This document shows positions 20,209-33,414 of a stretch of DNA of 64,000 bases, piece after piece. A model generated the notes under the pieces. It did no database searches and was not told the DNA's origin. It saw nothing but the letters and a program-made list of their open reading frames with translations. Source of the stretch: Cymodocea nodosa (lineage: Eukaryota > Streptophyta > Magnoliopsida > Alismatales > Cymodoceaceae); NCBI GenBank assembly GCA_036874045.1, contig CM072335.1, forward strand, positions 24,497,501-24,561,500. Direction: 5' to 3'. Positions within the stretch are counted from its first letter, which is position 1; the number at the start of each line of letters is the position of its first letter. The position numbers and the translations under genes were made by a program.

Positions 20209-22660
20209 GAGTCATAACTCCGACAAAGCATAACCAAGATGATGATGTAGCAGCCAACAGCGACTAGGAATCTGCGCAATTTGTTTAGCAGAATGGAGAG
20301 AGTTCCTGTGATTATTGTACATTCTTTTATATCCTTTTTGCTTGTCCGTGTCATCACTGCCTTCACCGTTGTGTAATTAAATGTGTCATTAGATCTTGGA
20401 ATAAGGAAGAGGAGGCAGAGTGTTCTTTCTGCTCTGGTTTCTTGTCTAGTCCCGTGTGATTTGATTTTTTGTTTTAGGAGTGTTGGGTCTACTAAGGTTG
20501 AGTCAGTCCTACCCTGTCACTGATGAACCCCCAATGAATTTGTATATATAATCCATGATAGTATGTAATTTACGTGTTGATAATCTTATATATCATTATC
20601 CATAATCCAATTTTCGATGGTATTTATTTTCACTGTTGCAGTATCATTGTTGAAAATTTTTGTGGCATGTTCTGGTTCTTGAAATAGTTATGTTTTCGTT
20701 GTTATTTTACTTTTTGGGTCTACAACAACCATTCCCAAAGGTCGATTGCATGTATTTCTGAGAGGATTTCAAAGTTTTATTTTTTATTTTTATGAAATTA
20801 ACTTCAAAGGATGGAGATATTAGATGACGTGGAATTAAAAAATATTTGAGGCTTTCAACTGATTATAGTTTTTTTTTTTTCTTGCTATAGTAGGAGAAGA
20901 TTTAAATTAGAAGTCTCGTCTCGGATATGAAGTAAGAACGGGATGAAAATTCTATTCATACAAAACACTGGATGACAATTTATATAAGAAGCAAAGCTCT
21001 TAAAAGAAAACGTAGGAAGCCACAAGATTATTGATCCAAGGCTTATTTTGGTTTGTATTAAGAGATTATTATGACTATAGTTCGAATCGAACATTTTTGA
21101 TAAGATGAATCATGCAAAAAAAATTCTATCCGATTTTCTGTCTTGCAATTTTACACTTGACAATCGAATTTTTGGTTGATTATGAAATTGTTGAAAAGGA
21201 ATGATTTAATATTCTTGTTAAGTTCAGGGGTAATTATGTTGATTCGCAAGAATAGTGCTAAATAAATCCCGATCAGTTTACGAAGTTGATCTTGATTTGA
21301 TGGTGAGTTGATCTTCTCTCAAAGGTAATTGGGCCTGAAGGAAGTTCTGCATTGTGGTGGTAGGCACCTTATTAGTTGCCAGGACAGAAAACAGAAGTAA
21401 AAATAGAACAAGAGGGAACGTCTTTTAGGAAATATTCTGTGCAAAAATTTACAGTTTCACCCACTGATGTATATTCTGTGGAGTACATCACATGGAGCAG
21501 AGCAGGGTGTGCTGTGCTATCGCAACCCTCACTGATAAAGCCATAAAGGGTCACTTTTATTAAAGAATTCCTATGTTCAAAAGATGTAATTGTGTATGAC
21601 AAATTGTTGTCTTTTGAGACGCGTTAAGAGGAATAACTTAAGAATCGAAGTCATTGCCACTGTACGTCATTTTGGTAGAATGGCCGAAACGAAACAATGC
21701 GTATCTCCTCGGTTTGTAATCTATCCATTTCATGGCTATTGAGATTTCACCTTCCTAAAGAAAGATACATGTGAAGAAAATGACGATGGTCTCAGGTGAA
21801 TTATGCGGAAGAATGGCATGACCTGATTTGCAAGGAATTTCTTTTTCTTTTCTTTTTTATCAGGGAAGAAGCAATTTACGACTAAGATTAATATCCCCAT
21901 ATAATGCAGTTCAGAAACGATAATGGTCAAATAGGGCTGCCCCTTCGATCGCAGAAACCTTTTCGGTAGTTCAAGGGTCATCTCCATCCCTACCTTAAAC
22001 AACTAGAAAATCAAAATTTTACCTTTCCCTTGACACGTTCAAATCACAGGTAAAAATGGGGACTTGATAAATATATCACACACGCGCATCGAGAATCTGA
22101 CGATGATAACCCAGTAAACTATACAATCTTAAAGACGAAGATCCCACACATCAGAGAGCAATAATATGCAACGACCGACTTACCTCCAAGGTTTCATAAG
22201 ATAATGCATGTGGCACAAGTTCTTATATAAATTATTCCCCAACGTTGGAATAGCATCCCATGGGAAGGAAATGACGACTACTGCATCCAAATCCCTATGC
22301 ATTTTAAAATATGTATGTTCCAAGTTAAGGACATTTGGCAAGTTATGGAATTGCTAAAATGAAAGCGAACGTACGAAATAATTCTGCCAGAGGATGCATT
22401 GTTACGCTTGAGGTTAGTGAGCTTCATCTGGGAGGCTGATAATGCAACTAGGTCCAACAGAAGTATTGGAGAAGGAGACAAGAATAGACAAGTGGATCTT
22501 TGTAGGATTCAGTGCAGCTGTGATCGACAAAAAGGAAAAATACACGAGAGGAAGATTAGGGTTATTTAGTTATTTTTTCATTTTCTGAAGATAAACATTA
22601 TATACAGTAATCGAGTAAAAGGACCCAAATAAGATAAAGAAATAAAAACTTATTTGATCG
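20209..22660. other. 3' flank and unannotated DNA
   Basis: 20209-20600 is likely the 3' UTR of the preceding gene. The rest is AT-rich with no coding signal I trust. The right part (about 22080-22668) may include the LTR of the reverse-oriented Copia remnant, whose outer end I could not place. Confidence 0.4.
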
Positions 22661-22667
22661 ACACTCT

Positions 22668-24480
22668 CCCTTAAACTGGAGAATAGGTTATTCCCAATTT
22701 ACCTAAAAATTAACTATGAGGTTTTCTAGGTGAAGGCTTGCTTGGTCATGATGTTGACCACTTAGAGAGAGTTTGTGCTATTAGGAAATAACGGAAAAGA
22801 AAAGAAAACGAAACAGTGGAAAAAAATTTATCATCATTTTTTTATGTTTGTGTCGATAGGTAACGAGAAGAAATGATTTTCTGTTATTTACTTTCATGTT
22901 AAAGAAAATATTTCTGTCGTTTCTTACCTCACTCCTTTAGAAATGATGGAAAATAATGTAGACTTATAATATAATAAATAATATATAATTATAATAAATT
23001 AAAATATAATAATTATAATTACAATAATAAATAAAAATATTATAATTATAATACATTAAAATAATAACATTAACATGATATCAAGAAGTATAATTACAAT
23101 AATAAATAAAATATTATAATTATAATACATTAAAATATAATAACATTAATGTTATAAGAATAAATAATGCATTAACATATTCAACAACTTAGTAATATGT
23201 TAAATAAGTAACATTAGTTCCAACACAAGTTAATATTAAATAATACATTAACATATTATTTCTTAAAAAATTTAGATTGCAATGAACAATATTGTTTATG
23301 TTAATTACAAATATATTATTTCACATGTTACATCTATATTTAATGAAATATTAATATATACTATAATATTTAAAATATTACCTTTCAAATATAATATTTT
23401 TTAATTTTTAAAAAATTATTAAATTTTTAATTTCCTATCATTTTTATCAAGTTAGTAGTAATTTTTGTCAATTTATTATTTAATATTTTAAAAATTATTA
23501 AATAATACATTTTCTGTCATTTCCTACATTTGCATAAATATCTCAATTTTTTGCTTTCCGATCATTTCCTATCATACCCTACCATTCTTATTTCCCACCA
23601 TTTCATTTTCCAACGAGAAATATGTACAAATAGATCTCTAGTGTTGAGATCGAATATATTTGAGGCATATTATTCCAACAAGAAAATTTTCCCTTACAAA
23701 CTAATAGACTATTTCTATGTGTCTCATTCATTCTTGAAAAGTGGCAATATGGGGTGCAATCTGATTGTCACAAAACACATTAATCGGGGTATCTTATGTA
23801 ACGTGTAAATCGAGCAAGAGCCTACGTAACCAAATAATTTCACAACTGTTTGCGCTAAAGTCCTAAACTCAGCTTCAGCAGTAGACTTCACCATAGTATT
23901 TTGTCTTTACATTAGAGTGTCATGAGATCAAGGAATTTCCAAGGAATATACAAAACTCAGAAATATACTTTTTGCTAAGTGGACTATGTGCTTGGTTAGT
24001 ATCAGTAAAATCCTGTAATTGTAGATCGTTACTGGACCTAAGGAAAATGCCCTTGCTTGGAGCTCCCTTTAGGTAATGCAAAATCTGCATCAATCCTTGC
24101 ATATGAGATTCTGTAGGTTTTTGCATAAATTGGCTGAGGAAATGGACACAAATATGTGATGTCCTGATGAGTGATAGTGGAATAAATTAGCTTTCCAACC
24201 AATTGTTGATAGCGGTTGAGATTTTCTAGAGCGTGACTGTTAAAATCAACTTTAAAGTACTCATCCGTGGGGGTGCTCCAAGTGTTGCATCTTTGATAGC
24301 CAACGTAGCAACGTTCTCCACACCAAAGTTGCTTTGCACAATTCCACCTTGCAATTTCTTCTTGTGAAACAAGATTATATGCCTCTCTTAATCTGGGAAG
24401 AGGCCTACTCAATAAAATCTAACTACGTGCAGCAAAATAACTCTCATTTAGCCCCATTAGGAACTAAATTACTTGCCTTC
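22668..24480 (-). mobile_element. Deleted Copia retrotransposon, reverse strand
   Basis: Reading the - strand from 24480, a gag C-terminal block of the UBN2 type (FLMGLNESYFAARS, LLSRPLPRLREAYNLVSQEE) runs, with only a few dozen residues between, into the end of reverse transcriptase (RYQQLVGKLIYSTITHQDITY) and then RNase H (HYLKGAPSKGIF, STAEAEFRTLAQ, RHIEIVY). Protease, integrase and most of reverse transcriptase are missing. A purine-rich tract (AAGGGAGAGTG on the - strand) ends near 22668 and should mark the start of the 3' LTR. Stops and frameshifts show it is dead. Confidence 0.85.
22784..23640. mobile_element. AT-rich insertion inside the Copia remnant, MITE-like
   Basis: The Copia RNase H/tail reading is interrupted by about 0.8 kb of very AT-rich DNA. 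Its left edge reads TAGGAAATAACGGAAAAG and near its right edge the complement reads TAGGAAATGATCGGAAAG, an imperfect terminal inverted repeat. It contains two near-identical AT-rich subrepeats (about 23019-23067 and 23091-23150). No coding capacity. The exact right boundary (23571 or about 23640) is uncertain. Confidence 0.5.
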
Positions 24481-25874
24481 TTTCAACCTTTTGCATATTA
24501 ATCTCATGAGCTCTACGTTCACAATGGGAGGAAATATAAGGCTGACAGTCTCCTCCACCTTATAAGTCAGCTAGGAAGACACCCTCCTACTTAATGGGAG
24601 GCAAGGTAGATACGACAACGAAATCAGTGGGCACCTGTTAGGGACTCCCACAGAAACAAGGAGGAGGCTAGCACAATTGAAGGTTGACTGATGGTAGAAT
24701 GGAATGACTTTAGGTAGGAGAGGAGCCGAAACATCTGTGAACATCTCCTCGGTAGACACATGGGTCTCGGCACAACCAATAGGATGGACGTTGGTAGTGG
24801 GGGGAGGTTGTTTACGCATATGGTGAATGGAATGTTAGGTGAAGACCAATTAAGGAGGTGTTGTCATGCACAAACATAACCTTTGTATTTGGGGTTTAAA
24901 ATACTGTAAGGTGACATGATGATGCAAAATGCACATACTCGATCTCTACAATGTACCATACAGATGGAGTAACACCACATGTTAAGGTCATCATTAACTA
25001 ACTAAGATTCTCTAAACATATATCGCTCTCACTCCACCTGAGTGTGGTGCTTTATAGTTCCCATACTTTCAATTGGTCGGCCTACTTTGGTATCATTTTG
25101 TCACAATCTAGTCCCAAGCCTTCCTGACCTCTTCTACGTACGGGTTGCGACCCCAGCCCAAGAGTGATTGTTAGAGACTTGTTATTCCTCACACACACAA
25201 GAAAACAATATTGAAGTTCTAGTTATTATTCAGCTAGCCATAATTGTATAAACGGCACCATCACTTTTCTCTTAGAAAACACAAGACTATTCAATCGGTA
25301 ATGAGGATGTTACAGTTTCCTAGTAAGTTGTCTATTCCAGTATCCCAAATTGTGTGAACTGGGTCACCAATTCAAAGATAAAAAGTTAAGTGAGGTCTCC
25401 ACTTCTAAGTCCCCATTAAAGCTAAGGCAATAAAGTAAGTGGTGCATGGGAAGCTTTGACTTTGGTAAAGTATGTGATAGACGCCTAGTAGTAAAGTTGG
25501 CACAACCCATGGACAATGGAAGTTAACGCTTCTCAACCTAAAAGGCGATTGCAGAGAAGAATGTATGTATGCCCTATCAGTGAGGTGCATGAATGCATTT
25601 AAAGGTTAAGATTTAGGGTTGATTTTAATAAGATACAAAGAATATGTGAAACGTAGTCCTAACTAATTGGTTTTAATCACTCACGATTAACCTTGACCCA
25701 TTTTAATTAACAGGGGAGGAAGTGGATATGACTCTACTTGTTAACATGTTAATTGATCGAGTAAGTGCGGTGTGTTTAGTTAACCAAAAAGAAAAGATAA
25801 GAGAAGCAGTACTGAGTGTAGTGATTGTTCCTAACCAATAACGCAAAAAAATTAATAACATCATCATAAAGTAA

Positions 25875-25909
<35 letters not shown>

Positions 25910-26314
25910 AGAGAATCAAGAGCACAACAAACAAGAGAATCCATCCGTGAAGCAAAGACAAAAAGGGAAACGTACACGAAATGGCAAACATGGATGGACG
26001 ATTAATGTAATTAAAGTTGGTGCAGTGGAGTCTGGGCTCAACCCATATCTGAAGTGCGTGTGGAATGGAATGGAATGATCAGCATCTGGCATATATTACT
26101 TTAAAAAAGGCATACATAATACGCCATTAAGCAATGGATTAATGTTGCACAAGTCCATCCAATAATTACACAGGTTTCTTGAATCCATGATGGACCCTTG
26201 ACTGAGTTGACCACTCCACGCACAATGATGTGCACGTCCACCCTGGATGGAATATCTTCTTCTATGCATACATCTTGTCACGTTCCATTTCCATACATCT
26301 TCGTCGATCATAAA

Positions 26315-26357
26315 TTAATCAAGTTTGGTGGGTTTAGTCCCCACCTAACTTGATTAA
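26315..26357. repeat. 18-bp stem hairpin with 7-nt loop
   Basis: TTAATCAAGTTTGGTGGG (26315-26332) is followed after 7 nt by its reverse complement with one mismatch (26340-26357). It is a compact, strong cruciform or RNA hairpin in otherwise unstructured AT-rich DNA. No gene is near enough to call it a terminator. Confidence 0.85.
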
Positions 26358-28039
26358 CAGGACGTGATTCCCAGGATGTGGAACATTGATGAACCATGTA
26401 AAACTAAAAACCCCCACTCAATGATGGTTATTCGAAACAAATTAGTTATAATCCATGTTTCAACTTTTTCCCATTAAAGTCTATTTCAACATTGCCACTA
26501 GCTGTTGGAGGTAGTCCAATATTGAAGAAGGGGAATATATATATATATTCTCTTTACTTGTTTTATATCAATTAATTTTAAATTAGAATTTTATTTGATA
26601 TATATATATATATATATGTTTATTTTCTTTACTTATTACCAATTAATTTTGAATTACAATTTTAAATGATATCAAAGTAAGTTTACATGTATCTATCTAT
26701 GAATACTTACAAACATATAAATAAATTATATGTAAAGGAAAGTGTTGGAAATAATCTCACATTGAATAAGTGAATGTACAAATTTAAACTTGTATATGCT
26801 GATTTTATTTACTCATTATCAATTAATCTTAAATCACACCTCAAAAACCTAGATAAAAATGTTAACCTAAGTCAAAAAATAATGGATCGGAAGCCGGGGC
26901 AAATCTTGACACCCAGCCCATGAACAACCCTCACATTCAACACTTTAAACTGTCCACCGCGGGCTGCTTATGATCTGAGATTGTCATGATGCTAAATATT
27001 CCTCAAGAAATTAATAAGCACGACCTAGCTTGCTAGTAATGGATCCTCAATCGATTGGATATATATACACATATCGAAACATTCTTTTCACCGTCTCCAA
27101 ATGAGCAAGTAGACCAGATCAGGACAAGAAAGCGTTGTTACCATCTCTCATTCATTATTTCTCGAAGAATGTTAGTGACATATATACTTGTGTTGGGTGA
27201 GATGAAGATCATCACCACCTTTTCATTATTTCAAGCCGAAGAAGATAACTAGCTCATTTGCAAAGAAATTTTAAAAAATATATTAAATCATCACATGACA
27301 TCTAAAGGGAAAGAGAAACCATTTCTTTATCCATATATACCTCAACAAGCTAGCACAAATTAATGTAGATTGTGGGCATGCACCTATGGAAAATCTATAC
27401 CGTTAATATGCAAAGGGAAGAGAATAAAGGGGATGGAGATGGATCACAAGGACGGACGTTTGGTCCAAGACTTCCTTGTATATCCACCGAGGATTTACCA
27501 AAGAAAAATATGTTTTCAATCTGCATGAAATATTCTATATGTATGCATGTTGCTTGTGTGGATTAATATGCAAGTTATTTTGTCTCCTACTTTAGAAGAT
27601 TGCATGTGTATTGTGCTAATGAACTTGGATAAATTTAAACCTTACCGGTGAGTGATCGATGAAAGCCATTGCCATCAGCCTTCATTACCATAAATTACTA
27701 AAATGTGAAAAATGCAGATGTTCTAGGTGATTTGATTAGTCATAGATTATTTTTTATCAAGCGACCATAATCTTTAATTTAAAATATCGAAGGGGAACGT
27801 CCTCTTGAGAAAATAAGTTCTTAGATCTTAAGAATCTGTCCATTTTAAAAGAAAAAAAAATGAAAGATACAAATTGCCAAATTAGAGAAGCGCGTACTTC
27901 CTACAATAATAACTTTTATGTTATAAAGGAGCATATTCTTCTTGCAGACACATCAATTCTTTATTTGCACATCCATTTTTACCCCGACCGCGGGGCAAAA
28001 CGAATCTTATTCTCGTTTCTTCTTCGCCAATCAAGATAG

Positions 28040-28042
<3 letters not shown>

Positions 28043-28078
<36 letters not shown>
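28043..28078. repeat. (GA)18 microsatellite
   Basis: Uninterrupted GA dinucleotides, intergenic. GA/CT tracts are common near plant promoters, but no gene starts within 3 kb. Confidence 0.95.
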
Positions 28079-28080
<2 letters not shown>

Positions 28081-31000
28081 TCAAGGCACCACCGAAAGAT
28101 ACGACATCTCCAATCCATATTTCAAACAAATGATAAAACTTTGACCGTAGAACATCAATGCAAACTCGAAGGTTATAACTTATTTTAGTATTTGATTGCT
28201 ACTTTTTATTAGTTAAGTCGTATTCAAATTTCTATACTTTACGTTATGAATGCGATATTCTTCAGGATATTTACAATATGAAGAGAGAAAAAAAAAGACA
28301 ATATGGTCAAAGTCAAAATCTGCCTACAGATTAACCGAGTAAAACCACGGCACAATAAATTGTTACAACCAGAAAAAAAAAAAAAAAAAAAAAAAAAGAA
28401 GTCGGCTGTCGTGTTTTCATTGGCACCGGATTTTTAATCTGTGCCGCACGCACACGCCATGAAGTTATCGGTCTGGGCGTCTTACCAGGGAATCAAATTG
28501 CATGTAACACGAGATCGTACAATGGACCTTTCCAACTCCTGGAAAATAAAAGTTTGAAATCTGTAATAAAATCTCAATTCTAAAAGTTAACAAACACGTC
28601 ATTATAGTATGATAAATAATACGTGGGTTTCGCTTCACCACGTTCCAATGCGATGTAATTTGGATGCCCCTTCAAAAGATTAACTACAATTTCTTAATAC
28701 AGGAAAGTGACGTGATTCCGTGGAAGACAAGCGTGGAGGGAGGACAAGTTGAAGATACGTTCATTTTTCAATATCGGAGTGCACCCAGCCTGCATTATTG
28801 AGGCGGCTGGCTGCCGACGATGACGTAGACGTGATAAAGTTTTTTTTTTTTTTTCCTTTTCTTTTAAAGGTATTTATAAAAAAAGAAATTGATTCGAAAC
28901 TATCGTAACATTTTACTAACATTTCCAAAATCGATAACAAAATAATACTAATAAAATATTTTTCTTTCCTTTTGTTTTTTTTGTTTTTTGCTTTTGCACG
29001 AAGAATGTCTACATAAAATCAAGATTTTTTTGATTCTGTTCTCGTGCAGATTTTCTGTACTAAGCTAAAATTTCGTAATTTTTGTAATGTTGGAATTAGG
29101 GAAGAAGAATCATAATTTCAGTAAATTTTCGCCTCAGAGTTAAACAACTTATTTCTTGACAGTGAAATAAATAAAATGTCACTTACGACGTTACTGTGTA
29201 TTTATTATTGTTGTTGATTTGAATTCTCGTAACATTTTGCCGGGGAATCCGTGCAGCGTGACGTCGTCGACCTGGATGGGTGGGTGCATGTGGACGCCTC
29301 CCACGACCGTCACGTCTGGCATTTTCTATTACGCACGTCTCGACTATACGAGTGTGGGGCCTGCAATTTGGCATCAGTTTTTAGCAAAAATACCTGGCCT
29401 TTTTGGAGATTAATTAACGGAAATATAAAAATGAAGAAACTAACGTCAGATCAATTTAATCGTGTGATCTGATCAGTTTACCTACTTAAAAGTTGAATAG
29501 CGCATCTTATACCATCAAAAATTTTATCATTATACAAAAAAAAGGGGAAAGCATGAATGAAGGTTTAATTAATTTATTAGTTTGATGCATATGCATGCAT
29601 GGCAACCAACAGTCGAGAGCAATTAATTAATTACTGGGATGAAATAAAAATAATTCCGGTATTGCAGCACCGTGAGCTGAACGGCATATTCAATTTACGA
29701 CCATGTTAAATTGATCGCGAACCAAGAAAACTAGTCGCCTACCTTCATTGCACCTATAGAGCAGAAGATGCATGCCACTTGTTTCCCTCGTCCGGTTTCC
29801 TTTTCTTTTCTTTTTTTGTTTTTTTCCTTTGGTTGTTTAAATTGACGAGAGGGTGCTGTCACGCATCGTCATTAGCAACTAAACTTAATATAAATGGAAG
29901 TTAGAATTGATTATTCTTTGTTGATTCGTACCCCTCACCTCGGTCTGGTTGATTCAATAGACAAATACGTAAAATGATGTTCGATCAAAATTTGAAAACG
30001 TAAAACGACAGACAGGGCCCACAGATCTCGTGGAGAACGCGATTCCCCGTCGGTGCGCCACCATTGCACGTGATCACACGTGTCCGTCGGCACCAGCCGC
30101 GGTGGCGTTGGAAGACGTACGATTTGTGGGTTACGTGCAGCTCTTGCCTCGGTTGACGAAGACGCCAATTGTCTGGGCATGGGAGTCATGAATTAATGAT
30201 AAATATCTTTTCTATCGATCGACAAATACGTTAACCAATAAGGAAGATAAATAAATCAAATGATAAAATTTGAGGAATATATTATTGAAGAAGATGCCGC
30301 AACCAGCAGATGGGTGGATAAGTGCGTGCATGTATGATTTGGAGACAACAATCCTTGAGACGGTATGTTTATTCTCGAAGGGAAGGAACAAGGTAGCCTT
30401 CATGAAAGTGACGCGTGAGATCATTAGCTGGATCCAGGCAAGATAGGAAAGGATCTCAAATATGTGTCACTTGATGGGACAAAAATTCTCACTCCGGTGC
30501 CACCTCAAATATATATTCTCAAAGATGTACAACGAGAAGAAGCACTGGGCATGGTGGAGGTCGATGCAGATCGGAGAGAACATGGTTCCGTTGCGAACAA
30601 ATATATAATGACGGACAATATATATAGATTACAATCAACGTAAACGATGATATTTTTTACATGAATAGTTTCGTTTTATAGACTCGACTGTATATGGTTT
30701 AACCAACCGTGGGTGGGGTGGATTGCTACCACTTCACTCATTTACAAATTTTTTAAACTTTATTCCGAGTTAAATATGTGTTCACGCGCGTTTGAATGTT
30801 ACGTGTTATATATTTATGTATGCGTGTGTGTGTGTGTGTGAAGAGCCCGAAATGGGGGGTTTCGAAGAGGAATGAATGTAACAGACATGTAGAACAAACA
30901 AACGGAAAAGAGAACGTGGTGGCGAAGGATGGTGTGGTAAGTGGGGGATGTAGAAAGGAAACGGCAACATGTGAAGAAAGTCTGGGATGGGCATGTGATG

Positions 31001-31439
31001 CGGTGGTGGTAGGAGAGGGGAGCGACCGTTGGGCGTACATGCCATGTGACTGCTGTGCGATGTGCAGCTAATCTTCGTACGAACAACTCATCTTGTCGGC
31101 CGCGTCTACGGACTCCAATTAATAATCCAGATTTTGGCACAATTATTAATGGTGTTCTCGTCTCAGCATCACACGCTCCTTCCTTCAAACTTTATGATTA
31201 TGATGGCTACAAATTTCAACTTCTGCTTCGAAGGCTTACGGTCAAAAAAATCTTTCGTTATATATTCGTCGATCCCTAATGACCTCATCTTCCTGGACGA
31301 CCCAAAACACCGTCGACAATAATATCATCTCCATCTTATATCATATTTCTTGGAATTTAACTAGCTTCGAATCTTCTTACGTTTCAAAATATTGCTGTTT
31401 CGATCGATGGAGGGATATGTTTTCATCTTCCCAGACAAA

Positions 31440-31760
31440 CTTGGAAATACAAGGTTTCTCTCAAGATGATTAAAATATTTACTTGGTTGGCACGCTACGC
31501 ATAATACAATCCTAACCAAAGCAAATTTGATTAAGAGGGGTTGGTTGGTCTCTAATTAAGGACCCTCGTTGTTCCTTTTGTAATATTGACGTAGAAGATG
31601 TTTGCGAACTGATTCTTCTAGTTCAAATTCTGGTCGTTTCTTACTCGGTAATCTTAAAAGATTGTTTGACGATCATTTTGTTTTTGACTCATTCCCCCCT
31701 CGCTTTCTTAATTCCTCTGTTTTTAAACACCCGGCTCTATATCATGTGTTTTACTTTTCT
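31440..31760 (+). mobile_element. L1-type LINE fragment (zf-RVT region)
   Basis: With frameshifts, the + strand reads FTWLARYA, then NTILTKANLIKRGW, then DPRCSFCNIDVEDVCEL. This is the plant LINE C-terminal region after reverse transcriptase, where 'T...NL.KRG' precedes a Cys-rich C-x2-C...E...L motif. It is short, frameshifted and without 5' domains, as expected for an old 5'-truncated insertion. Confidence 0.75.
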
Positions 31761-32662
31761 TTGGGTAAATAATAACCCTTCAGCTGACGAATTAAAATAC
31801 CTATGTTAGCTAGTCAAAAACCGCTATTAATTATAACTCTGCTGGTGGGAATTGTGCTGCTCTCCGTGATTTTCTTTCCTATTAAAAAATGCCAATAAAT
31901 GAGAATTAGATGTGTTTATCTCACATCTTTTGTATGACTTTTTAAAACTTCGTCCGGCGACCTTTACTACTCAGTTGAAAGACTTTCAACTGAGAAGCTT
32001 TAGCATTTTTAATTTAATTTAATTTTGCCTTAGAATAAAAGAAAGAAGAAGAAGGAGGAGGAGGAGGGGGCCAGACCTGTTAATATATAATAAAAACGTA
32101 GCCATGGGTTTGCCCGCCCGTCGTCACATGAGAGTACCGTCAAAGACGTAGTTTTGCCGAGTCAATATTATTATTATTTTTGGATCTTGACCCATGTGGA
32201 GAACACCACGGGAGCATGCGGAGGAGGAGGAGGGAGGAAGGGTGGGTGGTGGACGGAACCACCCACCACCATGCCGTTGGTTGAAAATTCCAAAGCAACC
32301 AAACCCGCACATCGAAAAATAACAAATTGATTCTTGCAATGAAAAATAGAAAGACAAAAAAGAAATACAAATCCAAGACGGATCTCATCCATCCATCTTT
32401 GAACGGACTTGATGATCCAATCCATTCCATTCCACACACCGGGATGGATCATGGATGACAAGGTCCCCAACGTGACACACCCACCCACTCCGTTCAAATC
32501 CAGAAATAAATCTTGGACGTGGACGTCACGACTTGCCTCCACCTCCACGCCTCCGCCCTTAAAAAATTTACAACCGCCCGTCACAGATCTTCTCCAAAAT
32601 ATTAATTATTTGCCGACCGCATCAGAACTCCTGAGTACATTATTCGGTTCCAGGTTCCACCC

Positions 32663-32670
32663 TATATATA
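32663..32670 (+). promoter_or_regulatory. TATA box of the 32.8-kb gene
   Basis: TATATATA in the context CCCTATATATACTCC, 158 bp before the start codon. It predicts a leader of about 125 nt containing a CT-rich stretch just before the ATG. Confidence 0.65.
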
Positions 32671-32820
32671 CTCCACCCGGTCGTCGTTTCTCTTCCCAAG
32701 GCAAACACTCCCAGCTTTATTAGTTTTCTCTTCTCTCGATCGATTATTATTATTGCTTTCGGTCGCGATTTCACTTTATTTACACCCGTCAAAGCCAATT
32801 CCTCTCTCTCCCTCTCCCTC

Positions 32821-33414
32821 ATGGAAATGAACGGTAGTGTTGGGGTTAAGAGACCAAGGGATGGGGAACAGGATGGGACGCAGAACCTTGACGTCGAGTC
32901 CCCGGAAGCGAAGAAGCTCCGGGGCGAGCTCTTACTCGAAATTCTCGACGACGACGACGATGAGGTCGGCTCCGGCGAGGACCGGACCCTGCAGGGAGCC
33001 GAAAACGACCTCGCCGACGTCATGAAGAGTTTCGAGGAGGAAATAGGTGCCACGCAGAGGAAGTTGCAGGCCACCGAGCAGGAGGAATCCCAGCAACAAC
33101 ACCAGCAGCCGGAGCTGGGGTTCTTGCTCGGAGCGTCGGACGACGAGCTGGGCCTTCCCCCGACGGCCACCACGTCGGAGGAGCAGCAGCTGGCTGGGAT
33201 CTCGGGGGGAAGCGATGGCTTTGGACAGATCTGGGGATTTGAGGATGAGATCTCCAGCTTCTACGACAACTTCGGTGGTGCCGCCGGCGATTTTGGTGGA
33301 GATCAGGAGGGGATTGTTTTGGGATCCGGGCTATTTGACGACGATTTCCCCCTTTCCTTGCCGTCGGATTTAGCCGATCTGGCACGGAGGCCGGAGACAC
33401 TCCCCGCCGTCTGA
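32821..33414 (+). CDS. Intronless acidic plant protein, function unknown
   Basis: Single exon, 197 residues, first ATG after a good TATA box. Basic, possibly nuclear-targeting clusters (VKRPRDGE near residue 9; EAKKLRGELL near 29) are followed by LLEILDDDDDE, then a Glu/Gln-rich predicted coiled coil (residues about 60-95). Next comes a conserved-looking LGFLLGASDDELGLPPT motif (about 99-115), a GFGQIWGFEDEI aromatic/acidic patch, and a Gly/Asp-rich C-terminus with PLSLPSDLADL. I believe similar unnamed proteins occur across angiosperms (Arabidopsis At5g67020/At3g50340 type, from memory), but I know no function. Composition suggests a nuclear, intrinsically disordered regulator; this is inference. 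GC-rich codon use contrasts with the AT-rich flanks and supports a real gene. Confidence 0.85.
   Translation: MEMNGSVGVKRPRDGEQDGTQNLDVESPEAKKLRGELLLEILDDDDDEVGSGEDRTLQGAENDLADVMKSFEEEIGATQRKLQATEQEESQQQHQQPELGFLLGASDDELGLPPTATTSEEQQLAGISGGSDGFGQIWGFEDEISSFYDNFGGAAGDFGGDQEGIVLGSGLFDDDFPLSLPSDLADLARRPETLPAV

Larger units (their letters stand above)
24481..31430. other. Long intergenic region without a recognised gene
   Basis: No gene supported. An 82-codon antisense frame (24571-24819) upstream of the Copia remnant is unidentified. Simple sequences include GAA repeats (about 25877-25910), TA tracts (26536-26546, 26597-26618), a GA18 tract and an A25 run (28373-28397). GC-rich patches at 29240-29400 and 30010-30180 hold overlapping open frames on both strands and G-box-like CACGTG cores, but nothing I can call coding. 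Confidence 0.4.

Noticed and set aside
19944..20366. 140-codon antisense frame over exon 3 of the 19-kb gene
   Set aside because: Shadow of the real exon, which has family motifs on the + strand.
24571..24819. 82-codon antisense frame upstream of the Copia remnant
   Set aside because: No retroelement motif recognised; possibly leader or linker sequence, not supportable as a gene.
30806..31188. Overlapping frames of 79-124 codons on both strands
   Set aside because: Driven by a GT/CA microsatellite and GC-rich DNA; no domain.
32140..32584. Antisense frames of 77-136 codons before the acidic-protein gene
   Set aside because: They lie in the promoter region, overlap each other in different frames, and match nothing.
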